This document shows, piece by piece, positions 51,824-61,509 of a stretch of DNA of 64,000 nt. The notes under the pieces are model-generated. The model was not told where the DNA came from. It saw only the letters and a program-made list of their open reading frames with translations, and made no database searches. A program made the translations under genes and the position numbers. Source of the stretch: Falsiroseomonas bella (lineage in GTDB: Bacteria; Pseudomonadota; Alphaproteobacteria; Acetobacterales; Acetobacteraceae); the NCBI RefSeq assembly GCF_003173615.1, contig NZ_QGNA01000003.1:842723-906722 (forward strand), in the 5' to 3' direction. How positions within the stretch are numbered: position 1 is the first letter of the stretch; every line of letters starts with the position of its first letter.

Positions 51824-52267
51824 ATGACCATTGCCGCCGTCCTCAAGCAGAAGGGCAACGCCGTCATCTCCGTCACGCCGGACACGCCGGTGGCGGAGGT
51901 CGCGCGCGTCATCGCGCAGCGGCGCATCGGCGCCGTGATGGTGCTGGACGCGCGCGGCGGCGTGCTCGGCATCGTCTCGGAGCGCGACATCGTGCGCGCA
52001 CTCGCCACGCGCGCCAACGGCATCGAAGGGCAGCGCGCGGAGGACCTGATGACGCGGGAGGTCGTGATGGTCGGCCCGCATACGCCGGTGGACACCGCAC
52101 TCCGCGTGATGGACGAGCACTACTTCCGCCATCTGCCCGTGGTGGACGGGTCGGGCCGGCTGCTCGGCCTCGTCAGCGTGCGCGACCTGGTGCGGCACCG
52201 CATCGCGCAGCAGGAGCAGGCGGTGGAGAGCCTGACCCACTACGTCACGCGCAGCTACATGCACTGA
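51824..52267 (+). CDS. CBS-domain pair protein 1
   Basis: 147 residues made almost only of two CBS motifs: VLKQKGNAVISVTPDTPVAEVARVIAQRRIGAVMVLD...GIVSERDIVRAL and LMTREVVMVGPHTPVDTALRVMDEHYFRHLPVVDGSGRLLGLVSVRDLVRHRI. Such Bateman modules bind adenine nucleotides and regulate partners. A short helical tail (QEQAVESLTHYVTRSYMH) follows. It is followed by a paralogue 132 bp downstream. Confidence 0.92.
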   Translation: MTIAAVLKQKGNAVISVTPDTPVAEVARVIAQRRIGAVMVLDARGGVLGIVSERDIVRALATRANGIEGQRAEDLMTREVVMVGPHTPVDTALRVMDEHYFRHLPVVDGSGRLLGLVSVRDLVRHRIAQQEQAVESLTHYVTRSYMH

Positions 52268-52331
52268 GCGGACAGGCGGTCGCCTGCGACAAAAAGCTTC
52301 CAACCAGGTGACAGAACCATTGCGGCGGCGG

Positions 52332-52353
52332 CCGCTGCACTGATATGCAGCGG
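52332..52353. promoter_or_regulatory. Inverted repeat before the second CBS gene
   Basis: CCGCTGCA, six bases, TGCAGCGG, an 8-bp perfect palindrome 46 bp before the start at 52400. It may be an operator or a leader hairpin. Confidence 0.4.
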
Positions 52354-52399
52354 TGCGTTGGGGAGCGCTGAGCCAAGACACGGCAGGGAGTCAGCCTCC

Positions 52400-52780
52400 A
52401 TGAGCGTTTCGGTCGTCGCACCGCCCCCGACTGTACCCCTCTTCACGATCACCCCCGAGGAACCGGCGGCGGAAGCCGCCCGGCTCATCGCGGCAAGCCG
52501 CCTCGGCTCGGTGCCGGTGCAGGACCGGTCGGGCCGCGTCGTCGGCCTGGTCAGTGAGCACGACATCGTCCGCATCGTCGCCTCGCGCGCGATGGGGCTG
52601 CGCGGCCTTGCGGTCGCGGAGGTGATGTCGCCGGAAGCCGTGGCGATCGGGCCAGACACCTCCGCCGAGGCGGCGCTCTCGCTTATGCAGCAGCGCGGGC
52701 TGCGGCACCTGCCGCTCTGCACCGCCGATGGGCGGCTGCTCGGCGTGGTGGGCCTCGGCGATCTGGTCGGCGGGCGATAG
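52400..52780 (+). CDS. CBS-domain pair protein 2
   Basis: 126 residues with two CBS motifs (LFTITPEEPAAEAARLIAASRLGSVPVQDRSGRVVGLVSEHDIVRIVA; VMSPEAVAIGPDTSAEAALSLMQQRGLRHLPLCTADGRLLGVVGLGDL), a shorter paralogue of the preceding gene. The start at 52400 has GGGAG upstream. Ligand and partner are unknown. Confidence 0.9.
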   Translation: MSVSVVAPPPTVPLFTITPEEPAAEAARLIAASRLGSVPVQDRSGRVVGLVSEHDIVRIVASRAMGLRGLAVAEVMSPEAVAIGPDTSAEAALSLMQQRGLRHLPLCTADGRLLGVVGLGDLVGGR

Positions 52781-52966
52781 GCGGCCCGAGGCTGCGGCCC
52801 CTCTCGCCGCCTTCCGTGACATTATAGGAATGTGAAGGCCGCCAACCTCAACCTATTCATGCTCGATTAATACTATTTCGAATCGACCGTTTCGCGTGCA
52901 TCCCCTTACATAAGAGGCGCCGGAGGCAGTTGGGAGCTGCCGGCCGGCCTAGGGGAAGGCAGCAAG
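52781..52966 (+). other. AT-rich upstream region of the PEP-CTERM gene
   Basis: 186 bp, clearly richer in A+T than the surroundings. It contains the inverted repeat CGATT...AATCG (52864-52885) and a weak TCGACC-N17-TTACAT promoter candidate ending near 52916. No gene. Confidence 0.4.
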
Positions 52967-54688
52967 ATGGACAGAAAGACGATGGGCCGGGCGAAACGCC
53001 CGGGCCGTTCCCGAAGGGTCGATCGCGCGCGGTGCCTCGGCCTCGCCGTGCTGGCGGCGGGCGGCTTCGGCGCCGGATCGCTGGCGGTGCCGCGGCCAGC
53101 GCAGGCGGGCGCGGTGCTGAGCTGGACCACGGTCGTGAACAACGGCGACCTCGTGCCCGGCAGCGACAGGGCCTTCAACAGCTACAGCCCGCCCTCCGTG
53201 AACAATGCGGCGCTCGTCGTGTTCCGCGCGCGCACCAGCGGCGGCCAGGCGCAGGGCGAGCCGATCACCGGCGTCTTCTCGCGCGACATGGCGACGGCCG
53301 GGCCGGTCGGCACCATCGTCCAGCGCAACCAGGTCGTGCCGCCGCCGAACAACACCGGCGCCACCTTCAACGAGTTTCCCGCCTTCGCCCGGATCGACGC
53401 GCGATCCGGCATGGCGGCGACGCGCGGCCAGTCGCAGCCGGTGTGGGAGGTCATCGACCAGAACACCGGCGAGACGCTGACGCGCGTCGGCACGGCCGGC
53501 ATCTACGCCACGCCGAATGGCGGCGCGCTGGTCACCGGGATGAGCGGCGTCGGCGGCGTGCCCGGCTTCCCGCAGTTCCAGGTGCCGCCCGATGCGGCCG
53601 GCGCGACGGGCGTGAAGTTCGACCAGTTCCCCGGCGCACCCTCGGCCTTCGACGGGCAGTTCGTCGCCTTCAAGGGCAACTTCACGGCCGGCGGCACGGC
53701 GCAGACCGGCGTGTTCTACCGCGACACGCTGGGTGCCGGCGGGGCGGTGACCGTCGCGCATTCCGGCCAGGCGCTGCCGAATGGCGGCGGCGTCTTCGGC
53801 TCCACCGCGCCGCCGAGCGCGGCTTCGGGGCAGATCGTGTTCACCGGCCTCGACAACGAGGAGACGCCGACCGCGGGCGGCATCTATCACGCGCGCATCG
53901 GCCAGCCCGGGCTGAACACGCTGGTTTCCTTCGGCCAGGTGATCGCGGGCGTCACCGACGCGAACGGGCTGAACCGCATCGGCGAGGCCTTGTCCTTCGA
54001 CGGCCGCCGCGTCGCCTTCTGGGGCGCATGGGGCACGGAGACGCGCACGGTCACGCTCACCTGCCCCACCGAAGGGCAGGCCGCGGTCGTCGCGGCGTGC
54101 AACACGCAGGCCGCGCAGGACGGCACGGATGACGGGAAGATCGACGTCGAGGTGCCGGTCAACCAGGGCATCTTCCAGGTGGACGTGCAGACCGGCGCGT
54201 TGAGCCTGGTGGCGCAGACCGGCGGCGAATTCGAGGACTTCCTGTTCTGGACCTTCTCGGGCCGCCCCTCCGGCGTCGGCGGCGGCGACGGCGGCGAGGA
54301 GTTCGAGGAACCGCGCTGGCGCTCCTCGGCCTTCCTTGCAAACGACCAGGGGCGGGTGGTGTTCAAGGCGTCGGAAGGCGATGCGAACCCGTTCGGTCTC
54401 TATCTCGACCGCGGCCTTGCCTTCGCGCCCGAGACCATCGTGGATTCGACGATGCTCGGCGATCTGCTCGACACCGCCGCGACGGACCTGCCGATCACCG
54501 CGCTGGCGCTGGAGCGCGACGGCTTCCGCAACGGGCGGCTCGCGATTTCGGCGAGCATGGCGAACGAGGAGGAGAGCTGGGCCGGCGTGTACCTGACCCA
54601 GATCCCGGTGCCGGAGCCCGGCACGCTCGGGTTGCTCGCCGGCGGGCTCGCGCTGCTCGGCGCGGCGCGGCGCCGTCGCGCGGGCTGA
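52967..54688 (+). CDS. PEP-CTERM sorting-domain secreted protein
   Basis: 573 residues. A long N-terminal signal region (RCLGLAVLAAGGFGAGSLAVPRPAQAG) and a C-terminal PEP-CTERM tripartite signal: VPEPGTLGLLAGGLALLGAARRRRAG, i.e. VPEP motif, hydrophobic helix and Arg-rich end, processed by exosortase-type EpsH in exopolysaccharide-linked sorting. The body is beta-rich with many GxxGxF motifs and repeats of IxFTGLDNE/VVFKASEGDANPFGLYL type, seen in DUF7453-like secreted proteins. No exosortase gene lies in the window. It converges with the RTX gene. Confidence 0.85.
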   Translation: MDRKTMGRAKRPGRSRRVDRARCLGLAVLAAGGFGAGSLAVPRPAQAGAVLSWTTVVNNGDLVPGSDRAFNSYSPPSVNNAALVVFRARTSGGQAQGEPITGVFSRDMATAGPVGTIVQRNQVVPPPNNTGATFNEFPAFARIDARSGMAATRGQSQPVWEVIDQNTGETLTRVGTAGIYATPNGGALVTGMSGVGGVPGFPQFQVPPDAAGATGVKFDQFPGAPSAFDGQFVAFKGNFTAGGTAQTGVFYRDTLGAGGAVTVAHSGQALPNGGGVFGSTAPPSAASGQIVFTGLDNEETPTAGGIYHARIGQPGLNTLVSFGQVIAGVTDANGLNRIGEALSFDGRRVAFWGAWGTETRTVTLTCPTEGQAAVVAACNTQAAQDGTDDGKIDVEVPVNQGIFQVDVQTGALSLVAQTGGEFEDFLFWTFSGRPSGVGGGDGGEEFEEPRWRSSAFLANDQGRVVFKASEGDANPFGLYLDRGLAFAPETIVDSTMLGDLLDTAATDLPITALALERDGFRNGRLAISASMANEEESWAGVYLTQIPVPEPGTLGLLAGGLALLGAARRRRAG

Positions 54689-54696
54689 TCCCGGGC

Positions 54697-54720
54697 GCAG
54701 GGGGGTGCCGCCCCCCCTGC
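54697..54720. terminator. Terminator-like hairpin between convergent genes
   Basis: Nine-bp stem GCAGGGGGG / CCCCCCTGC in the 42-bp gap between the convergent PEP-CTERM and RTX genes. Confidence 0.6.
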
Positions 54721-54730
54721 ACCCCCGGTC

Positions 54731-57700
54731 CTACGCGATGAGGAAGTCGCCCGCCGTGAGCGTCGGCTTGTTGGACAGCGTGGCGATGGTCACCGCACCG
54801 ATGCCGCCGGTGCCGTCCGCATCCCAGTCCAGCACGCCGGTCGCCTTGGTGTAGACGAACTGCGGCGCGGCGGCCGTCGGCGCGTTGTTCGCGAAGTTCG
54901 CCGGGTTCAGCGCGCCCAGGCCGAGCGCGCCGAAGGCGGCGTTGGCGAAGACCAGCTTCTCGCTGCCGGCGACGAAATCCGTCAGCGTGTCGCCGCCCTC
55001 CGCCGGCGTCAGCCAGAGGAAGCGGTCGGTGCCGCCGCCGCCGGTCAGCGTGTCCGCGCCCGTGCCGCCCTCGATCGTGTCCGCGCCCTGGCCGCCCGAG
55101 ATGCGATCCGCCTCGCCGAGGCCGCGCAGCAGGTTCGCACCGCTGTTGCCGTTCAGGACATTCGCCAGGGCATTGCCGGTGCCCGCGATGTCGGCGGTGC
55201 CCAGCAGCGAGAGATTTTCGACCGCGTTGGGCAGGGTGAAGCCGACATTGCTCAACACCGTGTCGGTGCCGGCATTCGCCAGCTCGATCACCACATCCGC
55301 GTCCACCAGCACATAGGTGTCGTCGCCGTTGCCGCCGTCGAGCCGGTCCACGCCCTCGCCGCCGACCAGGCTGTCCGCGCCCTCGCCGCCCTGCAGCGTG
55401 TCGTTGCCGGCGCCGCCGTTCAGCGTGTCATTGCCGTCGTAGCCCAGCAGGCGGTTGTTGCCGACATTGCCGAGGATGAAGTTGTCCTCGGCATTGCCGT
55501 CGCCGCGCACATTGGCGGTGCCGTTGAAGCGCAGCACCTCGATGTGGTCGGCGAGGGTGAAGGTGGCGTTGGCGACGACGGTGTCGTTGCCGCCGCCGGC
55601 CTGCTCGATCAGCACGTCGGTCGCGTCGATCAGGTAGAGGTCGTTGCCGCCGCCGCCTTCCAGCGTGTCCGCGCGGCCGCCGCCGAGCAGGACGTTCGCG
55701 GCGTCGTTGCCCGTGATGACGTTGCTCAGGTTGTTGCCGGTGCCGTCGATGGCGGCATCGCCAAGCAGCACCAGGTCCTCGAGATGCGCGCCGAGCGTCC
55801 AGGTGATCGTGGAGAAGACGGTGTCGAGGCCGGAATCGCGCGCCTCCGCCGGCTTGTCCGACGCGTCGTCCACGTCATAGGCGTCGTTGCCGGCGCCGCC
55901 GACCATGCTGTCCGCGCCAGGGCCGCCGACCAGGCTGTCGTCGCCCGCGCCGCCCACCAGCGTGTCGTTCTCGCTGCCGCCGTCGAGCGTATCGTTGCCG
56001 GTGCCGCCGAGCAGGCGGTCGGCGCCGGCCAGGCCCAGCACCTCGTCATTGCCGCCGAGCGCGTCGATGGTGTCGCCGGCCGCCGTGCCTTCGAGAGCGT
56101 CGTCGCCTGCCGTGGGGCCGCCCGTCGCGATGACTGTGTCGGCGAATTCGAGGAAGGCGATGCCGAGCAGCGTGTCGGCGCCTTCCGGCGCGCCGGCGCG
56201 CAGATCCGTCACCTGCAGGCGGCCGCCGCCGAGGTCGGTGACCGCGAAGTCGGCGGCGTTGCCGTCGAACACGGCGGTGTTGACGCCGGTGCCGCCATCG
56301 AGGCTGTCATTGCCCTGGCCACCCGCCAGCGTGTCGTCGCCCGCGCGGCCCTCCAGCACGTCGTTGCCCTCGGCGCCCGACAGGCGGTTGCCGGTGTCGG
56401 AGCCGCGCAGGGTGTCATTCGCTGTGCTGCCCTCGGCGTGCTCAAAGCCGAGAATGGTGTCCTCGTCGCCGGCGAAGTCGGTCGCCCGCTGGGCGGTGAG
56501 GTCGAGCGTCACGCCTTGCATCGGCAAGACGTTGCCTGCCTCGTTGGCAGCGTAGTTGGAACTGCCCGGCGCAAAGCCGAGAACGTAGCTGATGGTGTCC
56601 TCGCCAAGGCCGCCATCCACCGAATCGGCGCCGGCATTCGGCGACATCAGGTTGTCGCCGCCGTCGCCGATCAGGGTGTCGTCACCGAAGCTGGCGGCGA
56701 CTGCCTCGAAACCGACGATCGTGTCGATGTCGCCGCCAAGGTCCGTCGCGCGCTGCGTGGCCAGGTTGACGACCACCCCGCCCACATCCGCGCCGGTATA
56801 GCTGACGATGTCGAAGCCGCCGCCGGCATCCACGCTGTCGGCACCGCCGGAGGGAAAGAACCACTCATCCTCCGCGGCGCCGAGCAGCGTGTCGTCGTGA
56901 TCGCCGAACATGAAGAGGCCGCGGATGTCCACCAGCGTGTCCGTGTCGCCGAACCGATCCAGCGCAGTGCCAGCAGCGAGATCGATGAACATCCCGGTAT
57001 TCTGGTCGGCGTAGTCGGCCCGGACGTATTCGCCGGGAATGCCGATCAGCAGATCGTCGCCCGCGCCGCCGCGCAGGTTGCTGGGCGCGCGGCCGCCCGA
57101 TGCGGCACCTGAGAGCGTATCGTCATGGCTGCTGCCGACGACATTCTCGATGGAGACGAGAGTATCCTGCCCTCCCTCGCCATCCTGAGCTGTACCGGCG
57201 GCAAGGTCCACGTCGACGCCGGAGCCTGCGTTCGAGTATTCGGCCGTGTCGATGCCGTCACCGCCATCGAGGCTGTCGTCGCCCCCTCGGCCGTTGAAGC
57301 TGTTCGACGCCGGCCCTCCGGTGATCGTGTCGGCGAGCGAGGTGCCGGTGACGCGCTCGATGTTGAAGAGCAGGTCGGTGTTGCCCCAGGGATCCACGGC
57401 CGTGCCAGCCACCAGATCCACCACGATGCCCTGTGGCACGGCCGGGGGAAGCACACTGCCGCTGCTGAGCGTGGTGTAGGTGACGCGGTCGGCCCCGCCG
57501 CCGCCGTCGATCGTGTCGGCGCCGCTGTAGGGCTGGAAGGTCTCGGCTGCGTCGCTGCCAATGATGCTGTCGCCCGCGAGGCTGCCGCGCACAGCCTCGA
57601 AGCCCCTGACCGTGTCGGCGCCGCCTTCCCCATCCTGCACGATGCCGGTGGCAAGGTTGGCGACGATGCCGTTCGGCGACTGGGTGTAGTCCAGTTCGTC

Positions 57701-60358
57701 GAAGGTGCCGCCGCGGCCATCCATGGAATCATTGCCGCCGCGGCCGCGGAAGCGATCGTTGGTGTCCGCGCCCAGCAGCGTGTCGCCGAAGTCGGTGCCC
57801 CGGACGGCATTGATGTTAACCAGCTTGTCGGTGAAGCCGAAGCCATCCGTAGCGTCGCCGGTGGCCAGGTCCACAAGCACGCCCTCGGTGACGCCGAAGA
57901 CGCGGTAGTCCACCAGGATGGCGCCCGTCGGCGTCGGCGTGCCGATGATGGTGTCGGCGCCGCCAAAGCCACGGATCTGGATGCCGGTGGCGGTATCCAC
58001 CGAGAGCGCCTCTATCCGGTCGCCACCCGCGGTGCCGTCCAGCGCGTCGATGCCGGAGAGCGTATCAGCGCCCAGCGCACTGGTGACAGTGGCGTTCTGG
58101 CCGTCCGCGCCGGACTGGATCGTGGCCTGGATCGGCCCGGTGTCGCCGTTGTAGCTGGCGGTGTCGAAGCCGGGGCCGCCGAAGACGCGATCGTCGCCGT
58201 CGAAGGGGCGGAGGAAGTCGTCGCCATTGCCGCCGTCGAGCGTGTCCGCGCCGAAGCCGCCGAACAGGCGGTCGGCACCGTCGCGGCCGAGCAGGGAGTC
58301 GGCGCCGGCATCGCCGAACAGGCTGTCGGCGCCGATGGAGCCGAGGATGGTGTCATCGGCGATGCTGCCATTGACGCTCTCGAAGCCGACGATGCTGTCG
58401 GTGTCGCCCCAGTTGTCAGTGCCCGTTCCGGCGAGCAGGTCCACCACCACGCCCTGGATGGTCGCGGCGTCGGACGCGCTGGTGGACGCGTAGGACAGCG
58501 TGTCATTGCCGGCGTCGCCCTGCAGGGAATCGTTGCCGGAGTTGCCGGCGATATTATCGTTGTCCTCGTTGCCGAGGATGGTGTCGGCGGCGCCGCCGCC
58601 CCGCAGCGTGTCGGCCCCCGGACCGCCAATCAGGCTGTCCGTGCCTGCCTGGCCGATCAGGCTGTCGGCACCGGCCGCGCCGTCCAACGTGTCGTCGCCG
58701 TCGCCGCCGGCGACGGAGTCGCCGAAGCCGGAGCCGATGATGCTGTCGTTGCCGCTGGTGGTGAGCCAGAGTCGCTGGTCGCTGAAGCCGACCGCCTCCA
58801 TCCCCGTGAGCGTGTCGGCGCCGTCCGGCCCGACCACCGTCCAGACACCGCCGCCGAGGCTGGTGATCGTGGAATTCGCACGCGGACTGTTGTAGGCAGC
58901 GAGATCGGAGCCCGAACCGCCGAGCAGCGAGTCATTGCCGCCGCCGCCGTTGAGCGTGTCGTTGCCGCCATTGCCGGAGAGCGTGTCCGCGCCGTCGCGG
59001 CCGAAGAAGCCCTCGCCGGTATCGCCGCCTACCATGAGGTCGGCGAAGGTGCCGCCGAAAATCTGCTCGATGCCGCTCAGCGTGTCGCGGCCGCCCCAGC
59101 CATCCCGCACGGTGCCGGGCGCGATGACGCCGGCTGCGACGACGAGCGGCGCCGCACCGAGATTGACGATGAGCGGGAGCGTCTGCGGGCCGGCGCTGTC
59201 GAATGTGTCGTCGAAGTAGTCGACCGAGTCGACGCCGTCGCCGCCGTCGACGCTGTCATCGCCGCTGCCCGGAAGGATGTTGTCGTTGCCCCCGGCCGCA
59301 GCGATGGTGTCGTTCCCTCCGCGTCCGAAGACATAGCCGCCCAGGTCTGTTCCGGTGATCAGGTCGCCAAAATTCGCGCTGCCATGGACGTTCTCGATGC
59401 CGATGAGGGAGTCGGCACCCAGGCCGCCACCGACCGCAGTTCCGGCGGCGAGATCGATCGTCATCGCGCCGGCAGCGTCCTCATAGAAGGCAACGTCGCT
59501 TCCCGGTCCGCCATCGAGCGTGTCGTTGCCAATCCCGCCGGTGAGCCAATCGTTGCCTGCTGCCCCAGCAAGCGAGTCGTCGCCGTCGTTGCCGAACAGC
59601 GTGTCGTTGCCGGGGCTGCCCTGCAGGGTATCGGCGCCGCTGGCACCGCTGATGAAGCCGGCGAGGCCGGCGATCTCGCCCGGCAGGAAGTTCTGAAGGA
59701 CCAGGGCCTGGTCGTTTGCGGTATCCACGAAGGCGGCGAAATCCCCGGCGCCGAGGGTGCCGTTCCGGTCGAAGTCGAAAACGAGCCAGCCATCGCCGCC
59801 GACCCGCGGCACCCAATAGCCGATGATCGCGCCGGTGACGGCGCCGCCAGGCAGCGCGAGGCCCGCCGCCAGGGCCGCCTGGGCCGGCGGTGCCCCGACG
59901 AACCAGTAGAAGGGCAGCGTGTTGCCGGCGAAGCCGAATTCGATCTGCAGCCGGTCGCCCGCGGCACCGTCGAAGCCGACGATTCTGTCCATCGCACCGA
60001 GCGAGGAGCCACCGATATCGGCGTAGAGATACATCGTGTCGGCGCCGGTGCCGCCGACCAGCGTGTCGGCGCCGGCAGCGCCTTCTAGCCAGTCGTCGCC
60101 GATGCCGCCGACCAGGTATTGGCCGTTGTCGCTGCCATAGAGCGAGTCGTTGCCCGATCCGCCGTCGAGCGTGCTGCCATTGGCGAAGGAGCTGTTGAGG
60201 GCGTCGTCGCCGCCTCCGCCGGCCAGCGAGTCGGCGCCGTCAGGACCGCCGAAGATCTGGTCCGCGCCGGCGGTGGCGAAGGGGCCATTCAGCGTGTCGG
60301 TCGAGTTGTACGAGTCGGTGATCGTGTCGGCGCCCACCGTGCCGAAGATGATCGCCAT
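54731..60358 (-). CDS. Large RTX (calcium-binding nonapeptide-repeat) secreted protein
   Basis: 1875 residues from the ATG at 60358 (MAIIFGTVGADTITDS); the extension to 60421 has no RTX character. It is filled with GGxGxDxLxGGxGxD repeats that bind Ca2+ outside the cell. Two larger modules recur: ten copies of a unit built on V-DLAAGTA-x-D-x-x-G-x-x-DTL-x-x-IE (e.g. FIDLAAGTALDRFGDTDTLV) and three of DTVxSxxxFTL...GTGNxLxN. An EF-hand-like FDFDRNGTLGAGDFAAF precedes the modules. The C-terminus (LTDFVAGSEKLVFANAAFG ... TLTAGDFLIA) is a type I secretion signal. No T1SS genes nearby. Likely an adhesin or surface-layer-like protein. Confidence 0.93.
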   Translation of the reverse strand: MAIIFGTVGADTITDSYNSTDTLNGPFATAGADQIFGGPDGADSLAGGGGDDALNSSFANGSTLDGGSGNDSLYGSDNGQYLVGGIGDDWLEGAAGADTLVGGTGADTMYLYADIGGSSLGAMDRIVGFDGAAGDRLQIEFGFAGNTLPFYWFVGAPPAQAALAAGLALPGGAVTGAIIGYWVPRVGGDGWLVFDFDRNGTLGAGDFAAFVDTANDQALVLQNFLPGEIAGLAGFISGASGADTLQGSPGNDTLFGNDGDDSLAGAAGNDWLTGGIGNDTLDGGPGSDVAFYEDAAGAMTIDLAAGTAVGGGLGADSLIGIENVHGSANFGDLITGTDLGGYVFGRGGNDTIAAAGGNDNILPGSGDDSVDGGDGVDSVDYFDDTFDSAGPQTLPLIVNLGAAPLVVAAGVIAPGTVRDGWGGRDTLSGIEQIFGGTFADLMVGGDTGEGFFGRDGADTLSGNGGNDTLNGGGGNDSLLGGSGSDLAAYNSPRANSTITSLGGGVWTVVGPDGADTLTGMEAVGFSDQRLWLTTSGNDSIIGSGFGDSVAGGDGDDTLDGAAGADSLIGQAGTDSLIGGPGADTLRGGGAADTILGNEDNDNIAGNSGNDSLQGDAGNDTLSYASTSASDAATIQGVVVDLLAGTGTDNWGDTDSIVGFESVNGSIADDTILGSIGADSLFGDAGADSLLGRDGADRLFGGFGADTLDGGNGDDFLRPFDGDDRVFGGPGFDTASYNGDTGPIQATIQSGADGQNATVTSALGADTLSGIDALDGTAGGDRIEALSVDTATGIQIRGFGGADTIIGTPTPTGAILVDYRVFGVTEGVLVDLATGDATDGFGFTDKLVNINAVRGTDFGDTLLGADTNDRFRGRGGNDSMDGRGGTFDELDYTQSPNGIVANLATGIVQDGEGGADTVRGFEAVRGSLAGDSIIGSDAAETFQPYSGADTIDGGGGADRVTYTTLSSGSVLPPAVPQGIVVDLVAGTAVDPWGNTDLLFNIERVTGTSLADTITGGPASNSFNGRGGDDSLDGGDGIDTAEYSNAGSGVDVDLAAGTAQDGEGGQDTLVSIENVVGSSHDDTLSGAASGGRAPSNLRGGAGDDLLIGIPGEYVRADYADQNTGMFIDLAAGTALDRFGDTDTLVDIRGLFMFGDHDDTLLGAAEDEWFFPSGGADSVDAGGGFDIVSYTGADVGGVVVNLATQRATDLGGDIDTIVGFEAVAASFGDDTLIGDGGDNLMSPNAGADSVDGGLGEDTISYVLGFAPGSSNYAANEAGNVLPMQGVTLDLTAQRATDFAGDEDTILGFEHAEGSTANDTLRGSDTGNRLSGAEGNDVLEGRAGDDTLAGGQGNDSLDGGTGVNTAVFDGNAADFAVTDLGGGRLQVTDLRAGAPEGADTLLGIAFLEFADTVIATGGPTAGDDALEGTAAGDTIDALGGNDEVLGLAGADRLLGGTGNDTLDGGSENDTLVGGAGDDSLVGGPGADSMVGGAGNDAYDVDDASDKPAEARDSGLDTVFSTITWTLGAHLEDLVLLGDAAIDGTGNNLSNVITGNDAANVLLGGGRADTLEGGGGNDLYLIDATDVLIEQAGGGNDTVVANATFTLADHIEVLRFNGTANVRGDGNAEDNFILGNVGNNRLLGYDGNDTLNGGAGNDTLQGGEGADSLVGGEGVDRLDGGNGDDTYVLVDADVVIELANAGTDTVLSNVGFTLPNAVENLSLLGTADIAGTGNALANVLNGNSGANLLRGLGEADRISGGQGADTIEGGTGADTLTGGGGTDRFLWLTPAEGGDTLTDFVAGSEKLVFANAAFGALGLGALNPANFANNAPTAAAPQFVYTKATGVLDWDADGTGGIGAVTIATLSNKPTLTAGDFLIA

Positions 60359-60470
60359 GGCTGCCGGCCTCGCAATGTAATGCCCGATTAACAGATAGCC
60401 ATGTTCGCTCCGTACAAGCAACGTCCCGCTGGTTGCCGAACGCCACCAAAACCATGCTCTTTGGTTGTAT

Positions 60471-61358
60471 TCAGCAGGGCTCCGCCCGGAACACCCGGCT
60501 CGGCGTGACGAATTCCTCCTGCGCGGCCACGGTCAGGATCTCGCGGCTGCCGGCCTCCGACGTCCGGCGCAGCAGGCCGTAGATGGAGGAGGCGGCGGCG
60601 GAGAGCGCGACGCGCGCCTCGCCCCAGCGCAGGCGGTGGAACAGGAACAACGCGGCGATGGCGTCGCCCGCGCCGTTGACGGAGAGCGGCAGCATGGGCG
60701 TGCGGAGGCGCCAGAACTCGCCGCCCTCCCCAGCCAGCAGCTCGATCGAGCCTTCCGGCGTCTCCGCCGTGCGCAGCGAGGTCACCAGCACGCAGCGCGG
60801 GCCGGTGGCCTGCAGGGCGGCGATGGCGGCCTTGGCGCCGGCCAGGTCGCGCACCTCGCGACCCGTCAGCCATTCCAGCTCGAACTGGTTGGGGGTGATG
60901 ATGTCGGCGGCGGGCACCGCGCGGTCGCGCATGAATTCGGGGATGCCGGGGCGCACGAAGACGCCGCGGCCGACATCGCCGATCACCGGGTCGCAGCAAT
61001 ACATCGCAGCCGGGTTCGCCGCCTTGACGCGCGCGGCGGCGGCCAGGATCGCCTCCCCGATCTCGGCCGCACCCATGTAGCCGGAGAGCACGGCGTCGCA
61101 GCGCGGCAGCGCGCCGCGCTCGGCGATGCCCTCGACCAGCTCATGGATCAGCTCGGCGCCGAAGACGCTGCCGCGCCAGGCGCCGTAGCCGGTGTGGTTG
61201 GAGAACTGCACGGTGTTCACCGCCCAGACCTCGGCGCCCAGGCGCTGCAGCGGGAAGACCGCGCTGGCATTGCCGACATGGCCGTAGCTGACCCAGGACT
61301 GGATGGAGAGGATGTTGAGCGGACGCCCGGCGTCCGAGGGCGAAGTCGCCTGGTTCAC
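60471..61358 (-). CDS. pdxY: Pyridoxal kinase PdxY-like
   Basis: 295 residues from a GTG at 61358 ([30 protein letters not shown]), close to the usual 286; an upstream ATG at 61418 would add 20 residues. Family motifs: [35 protein letters not shown], and [14 protein letters not shown] (GAGD of ribokinase-type kinases). Phosphorylates pyridoxal for PLP salvage, and would serve the PLP enzyme at 20958. It is divergent from rpmE and followed, on the same strand, by the RTX gene. Confidence 0.92.
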   Translation of the reverse strand: MNQATSPSDAGRPLNILSIQSWVSYGHVGNASAVFPLQRLGAEVWAVNTVQFSNHTGYGAWRGSVFGAELIHELVEGIAERGALPRCDAVLSGYMGAAEIGEAILAAAARVKAANPAAMYCCDPVIGDVGRGVFVRPGIPEFMRDRAVPAADIITPNQFELEWLTGREVRDLAGAKAAIAALQATGPRCVLVTSLRTAETPEGSIELLAGEGGEFWRLRTPMLPLSVNGAGDAIAALFLFHRLRWGEARVALSAAASSIYGLLRRTSEAGSREILTVAAQEEFVTPSRVFRAEPC

Positions 61359-61509
61359 GCGCCACGATCCCTGGCTGGACGGTAGCGGGACGCTAGGCCC
61401 GGGGGTGCGGCCGGGCAACCCGGTTGCGCCCTGCCCGCCCCTCCCCTATACGCGCCGCTTCCGTGCCTGCCGGTCGCCGTCGGCGGGCCCATTCTGCGTG
61501 AGCGCGATC

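Noticed and set aside
57125..60088. 987-codon plus-strand frame inside the RTX gene
   Set aside because: Antisense of repetitive Gly/Asp codons; its Val/Ala/Glu-rich translation simply mirrors the repeats.
54731..60358. CRISPR-like regular repeats
   Set aside because: Periodicity is three-base coding for RTX nonapeptides in one open frame, without identical direct repeats and unique spacers.
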